Shown: positions 35,727-44,966 of the stretch, piece by piece
Layout of the letters: every line of letters starts with the position of its first letter
Position numbering within the stretch: the first letter of the stretch is position 1
Origin: Acetobacterium paludosum
GTDB lineage: Bacteria; Bacillota; Clostridia; Eubacteriales; Eubacteriaceae
Assembly: GCF_008086595.1 (NCBI RefSeq)
Contig: NZ_RXYA01000016.1
Coordinates: 1-64,000 of the forward strand
Reading direction: 5' to 3'
Length of the DNA stretch: 64,000 nt
Notes under the pieces: model-generated
The model's database searches: none
What the model saw: only the letters and a program-made list of their open reading frames with translations
Told to the model about the DNA's origin: nothing
Position numbers and translations under genes: made by a program

Positions 35727-36160
35727 TGAAAAGCGATCAGATCAAGCAGCACGAACATGGTGAAAACTGCGAGTGTGGATGCCATGATGAGCATCACGAT
35801 GAACACCATCACCACGAACACAAACCGATTACCATCACTATCCACGATATGAGCGTCGTGGGATCGTACACATTCAGCATTGCAAAAAGCTACCAAGAAT
35901 CAGAAACAATCCTTGACGATTTATTAAAGCAGGCTGCAAAGAAAGTCACTGATTTGGGGGGAATCATTGGTCATATTAAAGCCTTTCTAAAATCCGAAGG
36001 GGAAAGCTGTATGATTTCAATTACGGATGATGAATCAAATAAGCGTTATGTAAAAGAATCCCAATGCACCGTTGAAGGCGTGGCGATTGTCTTTTGTATT
36101 GAACCGGAGCAACTGCAGGATATTCTTGAAAATGTGTTTAAAGAATATATCAGTGAGTAA
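35723..36160 (+). CDS. His/Cys-rich metal-binding protein
   Basis: 145 residues. The first 33 carry a dense metal-binding stretch (HEHGENCECGCHDEHHDEH followed by HHHEH), then a folded domain with ITIHDMSVVGSYTFSIAKS and CTVEGVAIVFCIEP. No known domain recognised beyond the His tail. Translationally coupled to the COG0523 GTPase, so most likely a metal-storage or delivery partner. Confidence 0.75.
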   Translation: MMKSDQIKQHEHGENCECGCHDEHHDEHHHHEHKPITITIHDMSVVGSYTFSIAKSYQESETILDDLLKQAAKKVTDLGGIIGHIKAFLKSEGESCMISITDDESNKRYVKESQCTVEGVAIVFCIEPEQLQDILENVFKEYISE

Positions 36161-36192
36161 TGAAAAATTACGCCCCAAAAGTATATTGTTTT

Positions 36193-36227
36193 GATAAGCG
36201 AGTTGATTGATAATCAACTCGCTTATC
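36193..36227. terminator. Perfect 16-bp hairpin after the His-rich gene
   Basis: GATAAGCGAGTTGATT / AATCAACTCGCTTATC with a 3-nt loop; no T-run. Transcript end or stabiliser. Confidence 0.65.
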
Positions 36228-36410
36228 ACTGTCGGCAAATCAGCGCATCGCTCAATTGTTAGGCTGTTGTCTGGTCCGGCTCTTACCGACTAACTCCGTT
36301 GATACGATTTATTATAAGAAAAAATCCGAGTTGTGAATAGTTATTGTTTACAAATCACTGATATTGTAGTAAATTGATAGTAGAATAATTTTATAGGAGG
36401 CAATGTAATA

Positions 36411-37040
36411 ATGGATACAACTGCAATGTTTAGTTTGACCTATGGTCTTTTCGTGGCCGGAGTAGCAGAAGGCGGAAAGAAGAATGCCTGTATTATCAAT
36501 ACCGCCGTTCAGGCAACCGCTGAGCCGGTACGTATGCATGTAACAATGCTGAAAGAAAACCTCACCACTCAACTGATCAGAAAAAAAGGAAGCCTAACCG
36601 TTTCCGTTCTGTCCCTTGACTGCCCGTTGGAGCTGATTGGTTCCTTTGGCATGAGAAGCGGACGTGAGGTTAATAAATTCGATGGAATCGACTACCAAAC
36701 CGACGGCAACGGAAATCCTTATCTGGATAAAAATACGGTCGCCTATATGAGTCTCAATGTCGCTTCAGTCATTGATTTGGAATCTCATTACCTGTTCATC
36801 TGCGATGTTGTCGAAGCCGAAAAAACGCAAAAAGGTCAGCCGATGAGCTATGGCGATTACCGAACGCTTAAATCTGGCGGCACCGTTGGAAAAGAAGGGG
36901 CCAAGGCGGGTAAGAAACATTGGGTATGTTCAGTTTGCCACTATGTTTATGACGGCAAAATACCGTTTGAAGAATTACCGGATGATTGGACTTGTCCGGT
37001 GTGCCAGAAACCAAAATCTGTATTTATTCTTGAAGACTAA
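36411..37040 (+). CDS. hrb: Flavoprotein-rubredoxin fusion (high-molecular-weight rubredoxin)
   Basis: 209 residues. Residues 1-150 are a flavin-reductase-like FMN domain ([38 protein letters not shown]); 165-209 form a rubredoxin with [12 protein letters not shown] and [13 protein letters not shown]. Matches Hrb of Moorella-type acetogens, an NAD(P)H-linked electron donor to oxygen-detoxifying flavodiiron proteins. TAGGAGG ribosome site; single-gene unit closed by the palindromic terminator at 37068. Confidence 0.92.
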   Translation: MDTTAMFSLTYGLFVAGVAEGGKKNACIINTAVQATAEPVRMHVTMLKENLTTQLIRKKGSLTVSVLSLDCPLELIGSFGMRSGREVNKFDGIDYQTDGNGNPYLDKNTVAYMSLNVASVIDLESHYLFICDVVEAEKTQKGQPMSYGDYRTLKSGGTVGKEGAKAGKKHWVCSVCHYVYDGKIPFEELPDDWTCPVCQKPKSVFILED

Positions 37041-37067
37041 TATCGAAGAAAAAAATCGCTGAGAAAA

Positions 37068-37115
37068 ATGTAAAAAAGCAACGAACCCCGGATGGGCGCG
37101 TTGCTTTTTTTACAT
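37068..37115. repeat. Terminator-like palindrome, copy 2 (inverse orientation)
   Basis: ATGTAAAAAAGCAACG / CGTTGCTTTTTTTACAT with loop ACCCCGGATGGGC, the reverse complement of the loop in the copy at 24751-24800. Functions as terminator for hrb. Confidence 0.85.
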
Positions 37116-37261
37116 GAGATTGGGAATGAAAAGAAAAAGAAAAGGGAGATTTTCATCTCGCAGGTTTATAATAACGCTGAAAACTTTAATGAAACTTGAA
37201 ATTCAGCAACGCTTAAGACTACTGGCCCAAACGGAGTGCTTTCCGAATGAGGAGTAGAATT

Positions 37262-37807
37262 TTACAAATTATACCCCGGCGCAAGTATTTTCTTGACGCT
37301 TTCAATTATTGCATCCACACCGGGAAAAAGGCTGGGATACTTGCTCTCGGAGTTTGAATTTTCAACAAAAATAAATCCGTCCGCTTTTAACTGGTCAATA
37401 TTTCGCTGGACACTTGGTTTGCTGTACATGGTCGGGTTGATGTGGGTAGCAACCAGAAGCGGCGATTTTGCCGACAAAATACTCGTTGAAAGCAAATTAT
37501 CAGCGATACCATTGGCAGCCTTGCCTAAAGTATTGGCAGAAGCTGGCGCAATTAACATTAAATCGGATTTGACTGCGATCGCTTGATGATTTAAATCATA
37601 AGCTTTCGGCAACTCAAACTGTTCAATTTGAATCGGTGTTCCGGCTTCTCTTTGAATCATTAAAGGGGTGACAAAGTTTACGGAATTAGGTGTCATAATA
37701 ACATGCACTTCAGCGCCTAAATGCCTTAGTTCTTTAATTAGATCCAGCGCTTTGACGGCAGGACTGCAGGCGGTAATGCCTAAAGTAATTGTTTTTCCAT
37801 TTAACAT
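37262..37807 (-). CDS. Flavoprotein (HFCD/CoaC-like decarboxylase family)
   Basis: 181 residues of the homo-oligomeric flavin-containing Cys decarboxylase fold: LGITACSPAVKALDLIKEL at the N-terminus, VIMTPNSVNFV, and the PASANTLGKAANGIADNLL motif typical of phosphopantothenoylcysteine decarboxylase and dipicolinate synthase B-like proteins. No CoaB half is attached. Start at 37807 because GGAGG precedes it. Role not assignable. Confidence 0.82.
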   Translation of the reverse strand: MLNGKTITLGITACSPAVKALDLIKELRHLGAEVHVIMTPNSVNFVTPLMIQREAGTPIQIEQFELPKAYDLNHQAIAVKSDLMLIAPASANTLGKAANGIADNLLSTSILSAKSPLLVATHINPTMYSKPSVQRNIDQLKADGFIFVENSNSESKYPSLFPGVDAIIESVKKILAPGYNL

Positions 37808-37992
37808 GGTTAATACCTCCAGAATATAGTCTAGATTATTATTATAGCACAGGCGGAATATTATAAGTCCCAACACAATTTGTTTTTAAGGGTGAAAAAA
37901 TTGAATATAAAAAAAGAAGGATAATCAAAAAACATGATATGATAGTAAAAAATACAAAAAAAATTGGATTAAGTAGAAAGGACCGAAAAAAG

Positions 37993-38481
37993 ATGAAAAC
38001 AGCGGTTATTTATTATTCACTGGAAGGAAATATGGAATTCGTTGCTAAAAAAATTGGGGGTAATCATGCTGCTGATTTGATTAGGCTGATTCCGAAAAAA
38101 GAGTATCCAACTGGAAAGGTCAGCAAATATGTTTGGGGTGGAAAAAGCGCCACCTTTGGTGAAAGACCGAAACTGGTAAATGAAACCATCGATCTGGAAA
38201 AATATGATACCCTGATCATCGGCAGCCCTGTTTGGGCAGGAACGTTTACCCCTCCGGTTCACACCTTTCTGCACGATTACAGCATCAGCGGAAAAAATAT
38301 CATTCTGGTGGCAACGAGCATGAGTGGCGAAGCTGAAAAATGTTTGGCAAAGATGAAAGACTATTTACAAGACAATAATATTATGGAAACATTTCAATTT
38401 GTTGAGCCACTGCATCAGAAGGATGCCGGCTTGGACGAAAAGATCAGACAAATTCGAAAACGGATTGGCGACGAAACTTAA
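37993..38481 (+). CDS. Flavodoxin-like protein
   Basis: 162 residues from the ATG at 37993 (AAAGGA upstream). Flavodoxin fold: VIYYSLEGNMEFVAKKI (FMN phosphate loop), YDTLIIGSPVWAGTFTPPV (flavin-stacking Trp), and KNIILVATSMSG. Probably a one-electron or NAD(P)H-linked carrier; the adjacent small gene may be co-transcribed (67 bp gap). Confidence 0.85.
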   Translation: MKTAVIYYSLEGNMEFVAKKIGGNHAADLIRLIPKKEYPTGKVSKYVWGGKSATFGERPKLVNETIDLEKYDTLIIGSPVWAGTFTPPVHTFLHDYSISGKNIILVATSMSGEAEKCLAKMKDYLQDNNIMETFQFVEPLHQKDAGLDEKIRQIRKRIGDET

Positions 38482-38547
38482 ATTTTCCAGGATGAAAAAA
38501 GACCGAAGCGTATTAGAATAATTGAAGTTCTAAAAAATAGGAGCCAT

Positions 38548-38853
38548 ATGAAAAAACGATTTAAGAATTTAATTGGAAACGGAAAAAGGCTGGGTGATCT
38601 TGATACCATCCTTAATGCGGAAGGCTTTTATCTGGCTATGGACGAGGAACAGGTGGATCAATTTTTCAGAAATGCAGGAGCAGAAATGAGCAACATCTGC
38701 TGGAAAAATGGAATCGGGAGTGCTATTTATCTGATTTTTACCATGGATACTCTGCAACAAGATATCTATGATTCGATACTGACGGTGATTGAAACAGAAT
38801 ATCTGTCATTGGAAGCAATAAAACGGACACGAGGAAACAACCGCAGAGAGTAA
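38548..38853 (+). CDS. Small protein of unknown function
   Basis: 101 residues, not recognised. Basic start (MKKRFKNLIGNGKRLG) followed by an alternating beta/alpha pattern with SNICWKNGIGSAIYLIFTMD in the middle. No signal peptide or membrane helix. ATAGGAGCC ribosome site supports translation. Probably transcribed with the flavodoxin-like gene. Confidence 0.6.
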   Translation: MKKRFKNLIGNGKRLGDLDTILNAEGFYLAMDEEQVDQFFRNAGAEMSNICWKNGIGSAIYLIFTMDTLQQDIYDSILTVIETEYLSLEAIKRTRGNNRRE

Positions 38854-39030
38854 TGAATATTTAATCAAGATCCGGGGTATAAGAAAATCAATGGGTCAGG
38901 ATATTTTGATAATGAAACCATTAAGGCGTGGGTTTGAATTCATAACCTCAAATTATTTTTTTATGACGGTAGGTTTTACTTCTGCAATCAGTGAGGTGTT
39001 TGTTTTGTTTAAAAAAACAGAGGGTAAACA

Positions 39031-40881
39031 ATGATGAAATATGATGTAATAATAATTGGCGCAGGTATATCCGGTTTGACGGCTGCCAGCCTTCTTTCCA
39101 AAAGAGGTCTGAAAGTTGTTGTAATCGATAAAAGTTATAATCCTGGCGGATCCTGCGGAATCTTTAAAAGAAACAATGTTGTCTTCGATCAGGGAGCAGC
39201 CATGCTTTTTGGCTTTGGCGAAAAAGGTTTCAATGCCCATCGATTTGTATTTAACTGTTTAGAAGAACCATTCGATGTCATCAAACATGATTTACTGTAC
39301 TGCGTTAACTTCAAGGGAAACAAAATAAAATTCTGGCCTGATATTGATCAGTTCATTGAAGAACTATCAAAAGTATTTCCTGCCGAAAAAGACAATATAA
39401 AACGGTTCTATAAAGATCTTGAAAAAATGTATCAGCATGTGATGGTCGAAAATCCGAGTTATTCAACACCAGACGAGACGGATCCAAAAGGTTCGGTGAA
39501 AAGTTTTTTAAAGCATCCCGGTTCGTATTTGAGATTTCTGAGTTATTTAAATAAAAGTGCCGGGAGTCTGCTTGCAAAATATTTTTCGGATCCGGAGATA
39601 TTTAAATTTTTCGACAAGCTGACCTCCACTTATTGCTACACGACGGTGGAAGAGTCGCCGGCCGTTCTTGCCGCGGTGATGTTTGTCGACAATCATATTG
39701 GCGGCAGCTATTATCCGGCGGGGTCAACACTTTTTCTGCCGGGAACGCTGGAGAAGGTCATTGAGGAAAACGGCGGTGAGATGCTGCTGGAAAAGGAAGT
39801 GACGCAAATCCTTTTCCATGACGATAATCCGGTTGGTGTGGAATTAAAAAACGGCGAAAAAATTTACGGTGAGAATCTTATCTACTCAGGAACGGTCTGG
39901 AACTTATATGGCAAACTAATTGATCAATCCCATACGACGGACAAAAAAGTCGTCTGGGCAGAAAACCAGATCCCCACTTATCCGAGTGTCGTGTTCTACG
40001 CCTATATCGATAAAAACGTCATTCCCGAAGATACAGCCCCGGTAGAGATGCTGGTGGGCAATCCGGATAGCCTTGATGAAAGTGAAGTAACGGTTTATCT
40101 TTCCAGCATTGACGATAAAACGTTATGTGACGCGAAACATCATGTGCTTCTAGCGATTGGACCGACTTTTGAAAGTTGGGATAGCGATAATGAGACGGAA
40201 TATCTTCAGAAAAAAGAGAAAGAAAAAGAACGGCTGATTGCGGTTCTGGAAAAGAAATTCGTCGGATTCCGGGATGGCATCGATTATGCCGAACTTGCCA
40301 CGCCGCGGACAATTGAACGGTACACCAATAAAAACGGCGGGGCAGTGGCAGGGCCCAAGCAGATGCTGGGGCAGCACATGTTTAATCGGCTGCATACCAG
40401 AAGTGAGTGGAACAATTTATTTTACTGCGGTGAATCCACCGTAATGGGTACCGGCACCCCAACGGTGACCACTTCCGGGCTCAGTGCGGCAAACGCCGTC
40501 TTAAAAAAAATGGCGCTGGAAACCTTTGTCTATCATGATAAGATGAAAAATTATGTGAGCATACGGGACAAGCCGTTTACGGAGGATCAGTTATATCGAG
40601 AGTATTCGGAAGAAAAGCGGATTATGATGAATAAGGCGCGTGCCTGTCAGTATTGTGAGAAACCCGGCTGCGCTAAAGCTATGAGCGTGGATATTCGCGG
40701 CATGATGAGAAGGGTAACAGTGGGCAATTTTGTCGGTGCAAAAAAAATTGCCGATCGGATTTTTGCAGAAAATGATCAACAAGCTGTTTCGCTGTCTGAA
40801 TGCGAAAAAAGCTGTATTAAAAATGAAAATAATGGGACACCGGTGGAAATTCAGGCGGTGTTTGATTATCTGAGAAGATAA
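39031..40881 (+). CDS. CrtI/CrtN-like FAD desaturase fused to GltD-like Fe-S domain
   Basis: 616 residues. Residues 1-500 are a phytoene-desaturase/carotenoid-isomerase-like FAD enzyme: DVIIIGAGISGLTAASLL dinucleotide site, GGSCGIFKRNNVVFDQGA, and the C-terminal FAD motif VMGTGTPTVTTSGLSAANAV. From about 530 an extra domain has CQYCEKPGC, then SECEKSC, with helices resembling the cluster-binding N-terminal domain of glutamate synthase small subunit (Fer4_20); ordinary desaturases lack this. First of six same-strand genes (39031-45674) containing CrtQ-like and CrtO-like enzymes. Confidence 0.85.
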   Translation: MMKYDVIIIGAGISGLTAASLLSKRGLKVVVIDKSYNPGGSCGIFKRNNVVFDQGAAMLFGFGEKGFNAHRFVFNCLEEPFDVIKHDLLYCVNFKGNKIKFWPDIDQFIEELSKVFPAEKDNIKRFYKDLEKMYQHVMVENPSYSTPDETDPKGSVKSFLKHPGSYLRFLSYLNKSAGSLLAKYFSDPEIFKFFDKLTSTYCYTTVEESPAVLAAVMFVDNHIGGSYYPAGSTLFLPGTLEKVIEENGGEMLLEKEVTQILFHDDNPVGVELKNGEKIYGENLIYSGTVWNLYGKLIDQSHTTDKKVVWAENQIPTYPSVVFYAYIDKNVIPEDTAPVEMLVGNPDSLDESEVTVYLSSIDDKTLCDAKHHVLLAIGPTFESWDSDNETEYLQKKEKEKERLIAVLEKKFVGFRDGIDYAELATPRTIERYTNKNGGAVAGPKQMLGQHMFNRLHTRSEWNNLFYCGESTVMGTGTPTVTTSGLSAANAVLKKMALETFVYHDKMKNYVSIRDKPFTEDQLYREYSEEKRIMMNKARACQYCEKPGCAKAMSVDIRGMMRRVTVGNFVGAKKIADRIFAENDQQAVSLSECEKSCIKNENNGTPVEIQAVFDYLRR

Positions 40882-40896
40882 CGAGGTGGTGTGATT

Positions 40897-42534
40897 TTGA
40901 AAAATGATCATTCTTATGAGGTTATTGTCATTGGAGCCGGCATCGCCGGCTTAACCTGCGCGGCATATCTCAGCAAAAACGGATATCGCACCCTCCTTTG
41001 TGAAAAAGGAGAAAAACCGGGAGGACTCGTCAGCGCCTTTACCCGGAATGGTTTTACTTTTGACGCCGGTATCAGAGCTTTTGAAAACTCCGGGATTGTT
41101 TTGCCGATGATCAAACAATTAGGAATTGAGATTGAATTTGTTTCTAATCCGGTTTCCATTGGTATTGAAGAACAAATTATTAAGCTGCAATCAAAAGAAA
41201 GCCTGAATGATTATCGGTCTTTGCTCTGGAAAAAATTTCCGAAAAATGGTCAAGATATTGATAAAATACTCGCTGAAATAAAAAAAACGATGAAATATAT
41301 GGATGTGCTCTATGCCATCGACAATCCGCTTTTTCTGGATTTTAAAGAGGATCCGGCCTATTTATTTAAAACCCTGTTGCCCTGGTTATTGAAATATCAG
41401 ATCAATATCCGAAAAGTTAAAAAGATGGATACCCCCATAACCGCTTACCTGCAGCAATTCACAAAAAACCAGGCACTTATTAATATCATCACCCAGCATT
41501 TTTTCAAGAATACCCCAGCCTTTTTTGCATTGAGTTATTTTGGATTGTATCTGGATTACCGCTACCCGATTGGTGGCACCGGGGTTTTAGTTGATAAAAT
41601 GATCGAACGGATAAAAGCTAATCATGGGGAGATTGCGCTTAAAACCGCGGTTTCCAGCATCGATATCAGCAAAAAACAGGTTAAAACTCGGGATGGCCGT
41701 TCGTTTAGCTATCAGGCACTGGTCTGGTGTGCCGATATGAAAACCCTTTACTCAGTCCTGGAAAGCGAGCCGATGGTCGTTCAGAAACAGCGAAAAAAAA
41801 TCAGCGATCAGCATCGCTTGATCGCAGAAAACGGCGGCGGTGATTCGGTGCTATCGATCTATCTGGCTGTTAATCTGGACAAGGACTACTTTGCCGAGAT
41901 CTGCGGTGATCATGCTTTTTATACACCCCAAATAGCGGGGCTTTCGAGTATTTATCCGAAAAATTGGGATGAGATCGCATCCGACCACCAGCGATCGGCT
42001 GAAAATAAAAAAGCCGCTTTGAAAAAATGGCTGGCAGATTATCTCGCTTTGACCACTTATGAAATATCATGTCCGTCATTGCGAGATTCAGCCCTTGCCC
42101 CGGAAGGAAAGACCGGGGTCATTGTCAGTACGCTGCTGGATTATCGACTGGTAAAACAGATTGCCGATGCCGGCTGGTATGACGCGTTTAAATCCTACTG
42201 TCAGGAAACCATTGCAGCGGTTTTTGACAAAACCCTGTTCCCAGGATTAATAAAAAATATTCTGGACGTAAGTTGTTCAACACCGTTAACCATTGAACGA
42301 TTGACTGGAAATCAAGCGGGTGCAATTACCGGCTGGGCCTTCACAGCGAATAAAATGCCGGCTGAAAATCAGTTCGCCAAAATAACCAGAGCCGTTTTGA
42401 CGCCCCTGCCGGATATTTTTCAGGCCGGGCAATGGACTTTCAGCCCGTCGGGTTTGCCGGTTTCAATTATGACCGGTAAATTAGCGGCTGATGCGGTAAG
42501 TAAAAAATTAAAATTGCAGCGTGCCGGGGGGTGA
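40897..42534 (+). CDS. Second CrtI-like FAD-dependent desaturase/oxidoreductase
   Basis: About 545 residues: EVIVIGAGIAGLTCAAYLS, then EKGEKPGGLVSAFTRNGFTFDAG, and a C-terminal GQWTFSPSGLPVSIMTGKLAAD motif. Same family as the preceding gene but without its Fe-S tail. A TTG at 40897 is preferred as start because GAGGTGG lies 7 nt upstream; a GTG at 40891 is too close to that site. Substrate predicted to be a polyprenoid by context only. Confidence 0.83.
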   Translation: MKNDHSYEVIVIGAGIAGLTCAAYLSKNGYRTLLCEKGEKPGGLVSAFTRNGFTFDAGIRAFENSGIVLPMIKQLGIEIEFVSNPVSIGIEEQIIKLQSKESLNDYRSLLWKKFPKNGQDIDKILAEIKKTMKYMDVLYAIDNPLFLDFKEDPAYLFKTLLPWLLKYQINIRKVKKMDTPITAYLQQFTKNQALINIITQHFFKNTPAFFALSYFGLYLDYRYPIGGTGVLVDKMIERIKANHGEIALKTAVSSIDISKKQVKTRDGRSFSYQALVWCADMKTLYSVLESEPMVVQKQRKKISDQHRLIAENGGGDSVLSIYLAVNLDKDYFAEICGDHAFYTPQIAGLSSIYPKNWDEIASDHQRSAENKKAALKKWLADYLALTTYEISCPSLRDSALAPEGKTGVIVSTLLDYRLVKQIADAGWYDAFKSYCQETIAAVFDKTLFPGLIKNILDVSCSTPLTIERLTGNQAGAITGWAFTANKMPAENQFAKITRAVLTPLPDIFQAGQWTFSPSGLPVSIMTGKLAADAVSKKLKLQRAGG

Positions 42535-42535
42535 T

Positions 42536-43633
42536 ATGACAGTGGCTTTGGCAATGGTATTGCTGGGACTGATAATAAGCTTGGTTCTTTTTCATAGATT
42601 TCCGGGTCTTGATGATGAAAATTCAGAAACGTGTGCTTTGAAAATATCAGTGATTATTCCGGCCAGAAATGAAGAAAAGAGTCTGCCGTTATTATTGGAC
42701 GATCTAAAAAAACAGACGGCTCCGCTATTTGAAATCATCTGTGTCGACGATGCGTCGTCGGACAACACCGGCCGAGTGGCATTATCCGGGGGGGCCAAAC
42801 TGATGGCGTTGAACGAAAAGCCCGCGGCTTGGATCGGTAAATCATGGGCATGCCAAAATGGCGCCGATGCCGCCCGCGGGGATCTGTTTTTATTTCTTGA
42901 CGCGGATGTGAGACTCAGCCCGATTGCCGTCAGCAGGCTGATGCATACATATGAAAATAACACTTGTGTGATCTCGGTGCAGCCCTATCATAAAATGATA
43001 AAATGGTATGAGCAGTTTTCACTATTTTTCAATCTCATCCAATTGGCCGCTAATGGTTTGGGATTGCCGATTAAAAATAAAAATGTCGGACTCTACGGGC
43101 CGGTGATTCTCATCAACCGGCCGGATTATTATGACGCCGGCGGTCACGAATCGATTAAAGGCAGCATTATTGATGACGTAGCTCTGGGCCAGCAACTGAA
43201 AAGATGTAAAATACCCTTTAAACTATTTCTCGGGGATCAGGATATATTTTTTCGGATGTATGGAAATGGTTTTAAAGAACTGCTTCAGGGTTGGACCAAA
43301 AATCAGTCTGAAGGGGCAGTAAAAACGCCGTTCATAATGTTTGTGATGGTTTTTTTATGGGTCACATCCTGTACGTCGGTACCCATTCAAATCATAAAAT
43401 CGATCGTAACAATGCAATCATTGTGGGTGCTGGTCTATTTACTGTTTTATCTGCTCTGGATTTTTGAACTCCGGAGGATAGCATCCCAAATTGGCAGCTT
43501 TTCAGTAGGCGGAATCATCGGCTATCCGATTTATTTAACTGTTTTTCTGGTGGTGTTTTTACTGTCAGTGATCAAGAAAATTTTTCATCTTAAAGTGGTA
43601 TGGAAAGATCGAGAAATTAGATTGGGGAAATGA
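42536..43633 (+). CDS. Family 2 glycosyltransferase, CrtQ-like
   Basis: 365 residues with an N-terminal membrane anchor, GT-A domain (ISVIIPARNEEKSLPLLL, CVDDASSDNT, FLDADVRL, DDVALGQQLKR) and three C-terminal helices. Resembles 4,4'-diaponeurosporenoate glycosyltransferase CrtQ of staphyloxanthin synthesis. Start at 42536 (GGGGGTG site) begins one base after the preceding stop, so it is tightly coupled. Confidence 0.82.
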   Translation: MTVALAMVLLGLIISLVLFHRFPGLDDENSETCALKISVIIPARNEEKSLPLLLDDLKKQTAPLFEIICVDDASSDNTGRVALSGGAKLMALNEKPAAWIGKSWACQNGADAARGDLFLFLDADVRLSPIAVSRLMHTYENNTCVISVQPYHKMIKWYEQFSLFFNLIQLAANGLGLPIKNKNVGLYGPVILINRPDYYDAGGHESIKGSIIDDVALGQQLKRCKIPFKLFLGDQDIFFRMYGNGFKELLQGWTKNQSEGAVKTPFIMFVMVFLWVTSCTSVPIQIIKSIVTMQSLWVLVYLLFYLLWIFELRRIASQIGSFSVGGIIGYPIYLTVFLVVFLLSVIKKIFHLKVVWKDREIRLGK

Positions 43634-43636
43634 GCA

Positions 43637-44146
43637 ATGCAAATTATTTTTCTGCCAAAAGCCGTTTCGATTCTATTGTGCTTTATTTTATGGCCAATAT
43701 TTCAGATAGTGCCAGCCGTTGTTTGTCTGAACTTGCCGGAACGGTTTTTTTCTTCGTCTTCGTATTTTTATCAGACACACAAATGGGAAAAAAATGGATT
43801 GATCTATAAGCAATTATTCAAAGTGAACAAGTGGAAAAGATTCCTGCCGGAAAGCAGTGCGCTGATTAAGGGAAGCTATAATAAGAAATCGCTTGAAAGT
43901 TTTTCAAAAGCCAGTATGAATCAGTTCTTGTTGGAATCCTGCCGCGCCGAAATGATACACCTGCTTGCCATTCTGCCCTTTTGGGTTTTTGGATTATTTA
44001 CGCCACCAATGGTAATATTTTGGATGCTTATTTATGCCCTGACCGTCAATTTACCCTGCATTATTGTGCAGCGCTATAATCGGCCCAGAATTATCAGGCT
44101 GTTGGAGAAAAAAACAATGAAATCGTGCCAAAATTCATCAAAATAA
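43637..44146 (+). CDS. CrtO-like glycosyl-carotenoid acyltransferase
   Basis: 169 residues matching glycosyl-4,4'-diaponeurosporenoate acyltransferase: HKWEKNGLIYKQLFKVNKWKR-type core (WEKNG...Y...FKVxKWK), LPESSALIKGSYNKK, and FLLESCRAEMIHLLAILPFW, with N- and C-terminal membrane helices. It would esterify a fatty acid to the sugar added by the preceding enzyme. Starts 3 bp after the glycosyltransferase gene. Confidence 0.85.
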   Translation: MQIIFLPKAVSILLCFILWPIFQIVPAVVCLNLPERFFSSSSYFYQTHKWEKNGLIYKQLFKVNKWKRFLPESSALIKGSYNKKSLESFSKASMNQFLLESCRAEMIHLLAILPFWVFGLFTPPMVIFWMLIYALTVNLPCIIVQRYNRPRIIRLLEKKTMKSCQNSSK

Positions 44147-44161
44147 TCAGGAGGAACAACT

Positions 44162-44827
44162 ATGATTTGTAAAAAATGCGGGGCCCCAATTACCACGGAT
44201 ACCGAATTCTGCAGGCAATGTGGGACAGCGACGCGAGAAGACGCGATGCCGCGATCGGGCGGCACGAATAGTTTGGTGGGTTGGTCAAAACACTGGAAAG
44301 ATCCCGAGATCATGGCGGCGGTAAAAAAGAAAAATGCCACCGCCGTTGGATTCGCATGGGCCCTGGCGCTGGTATTTCCGATTGGCTTTCTCATTGCCGG
44401 GCTGTTGATCAAAACGATGCCCCTAGCCGGAGGGATTATCATTGGTATTGTATTAGGCATAGTAATGTTTGGCCTTAATATGTTTTATATCAAGACCCGG
44501 AAGAATCAGATCTGGGAAGGTGTGATCACCGAAAAATATGAGATTAATAAACATGCCGATGATGATTCGGATGATGACGATGATGTCGAATATGTGCTGG
44601 CTGTTCAGAAAACAAACGGTCAAAAATACAAGATGATCTATAATAATCGGCGGGAAATGTACGACTATTTTAAAATAGGCGATCGCATCCGTTATCATTC
44701 CGGCCTGTCAACCTACGAAAAATATGATAAATCCCGAGACCACATTATCTACTGTAATGTCTGCTCAGCAGAGAATCCGATTTCAAACGACCGCTGCGAC
44801 CGCTGCAACAGCCCTTTGTTCAAATAG
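44162..44827 (+). CDS. Double zinc-ribbon membrane protein
   Basis: 221 residues. Zinc ribbons at both ends: CKKCGAPITTDTEFCRQCG at the start and CNVCSAENPISNDRCDRCN near the end. Two membrane helices lie at about 60-105, followed by an acidic loop (DDDSDDDDDVEY) and a small beta domain (KIGDRIRYHSGLSTYEKY). CAGGAGG ribosome site; last gene before the hairpin at 44843. Function unknown. Confidence 0.7.
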   Translation: MICKKCGAPITTDTEFCRQCGTATREDAMPRSGGTNSLVGWSKHWKDPEIMAAVKKKNATAVGFAWALALVFPIGFLIAGLLIKTMPLAGGIIIGIVLGIVMFGLNMFYIKTRKNQIWEGVITEKYEINKHADDDSDDDDDVEYVLAVQKTNGQKYKMIYNNRREMYDYFKIGDRIRYHSGLSTYEKYDKSRDHIIYCNVCSAENPISNDRCDRCNSPLFK

Positions 44828-44842
44828 AAACAAGAAATCAGG

Positions 44843-44873
44843 CTTTTGCCTGATCATCATAAGGCAAAAGTTT
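44843..44873 (+). terminator. Weak terminator after zinc-ribbon gene
   Basis: CTTTTGCCT / AGGCAAAAG then TTTA. Confidence 0.55.
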
Positions 44874-44966
44874 ATGACGTCAATAACTTATTTTTTAACT
44901 TTCTCTGCATTTTATGATCAAAAAAATGATATAATCATTTTTTAATTGAAAAAATTGGAGGTTTAT

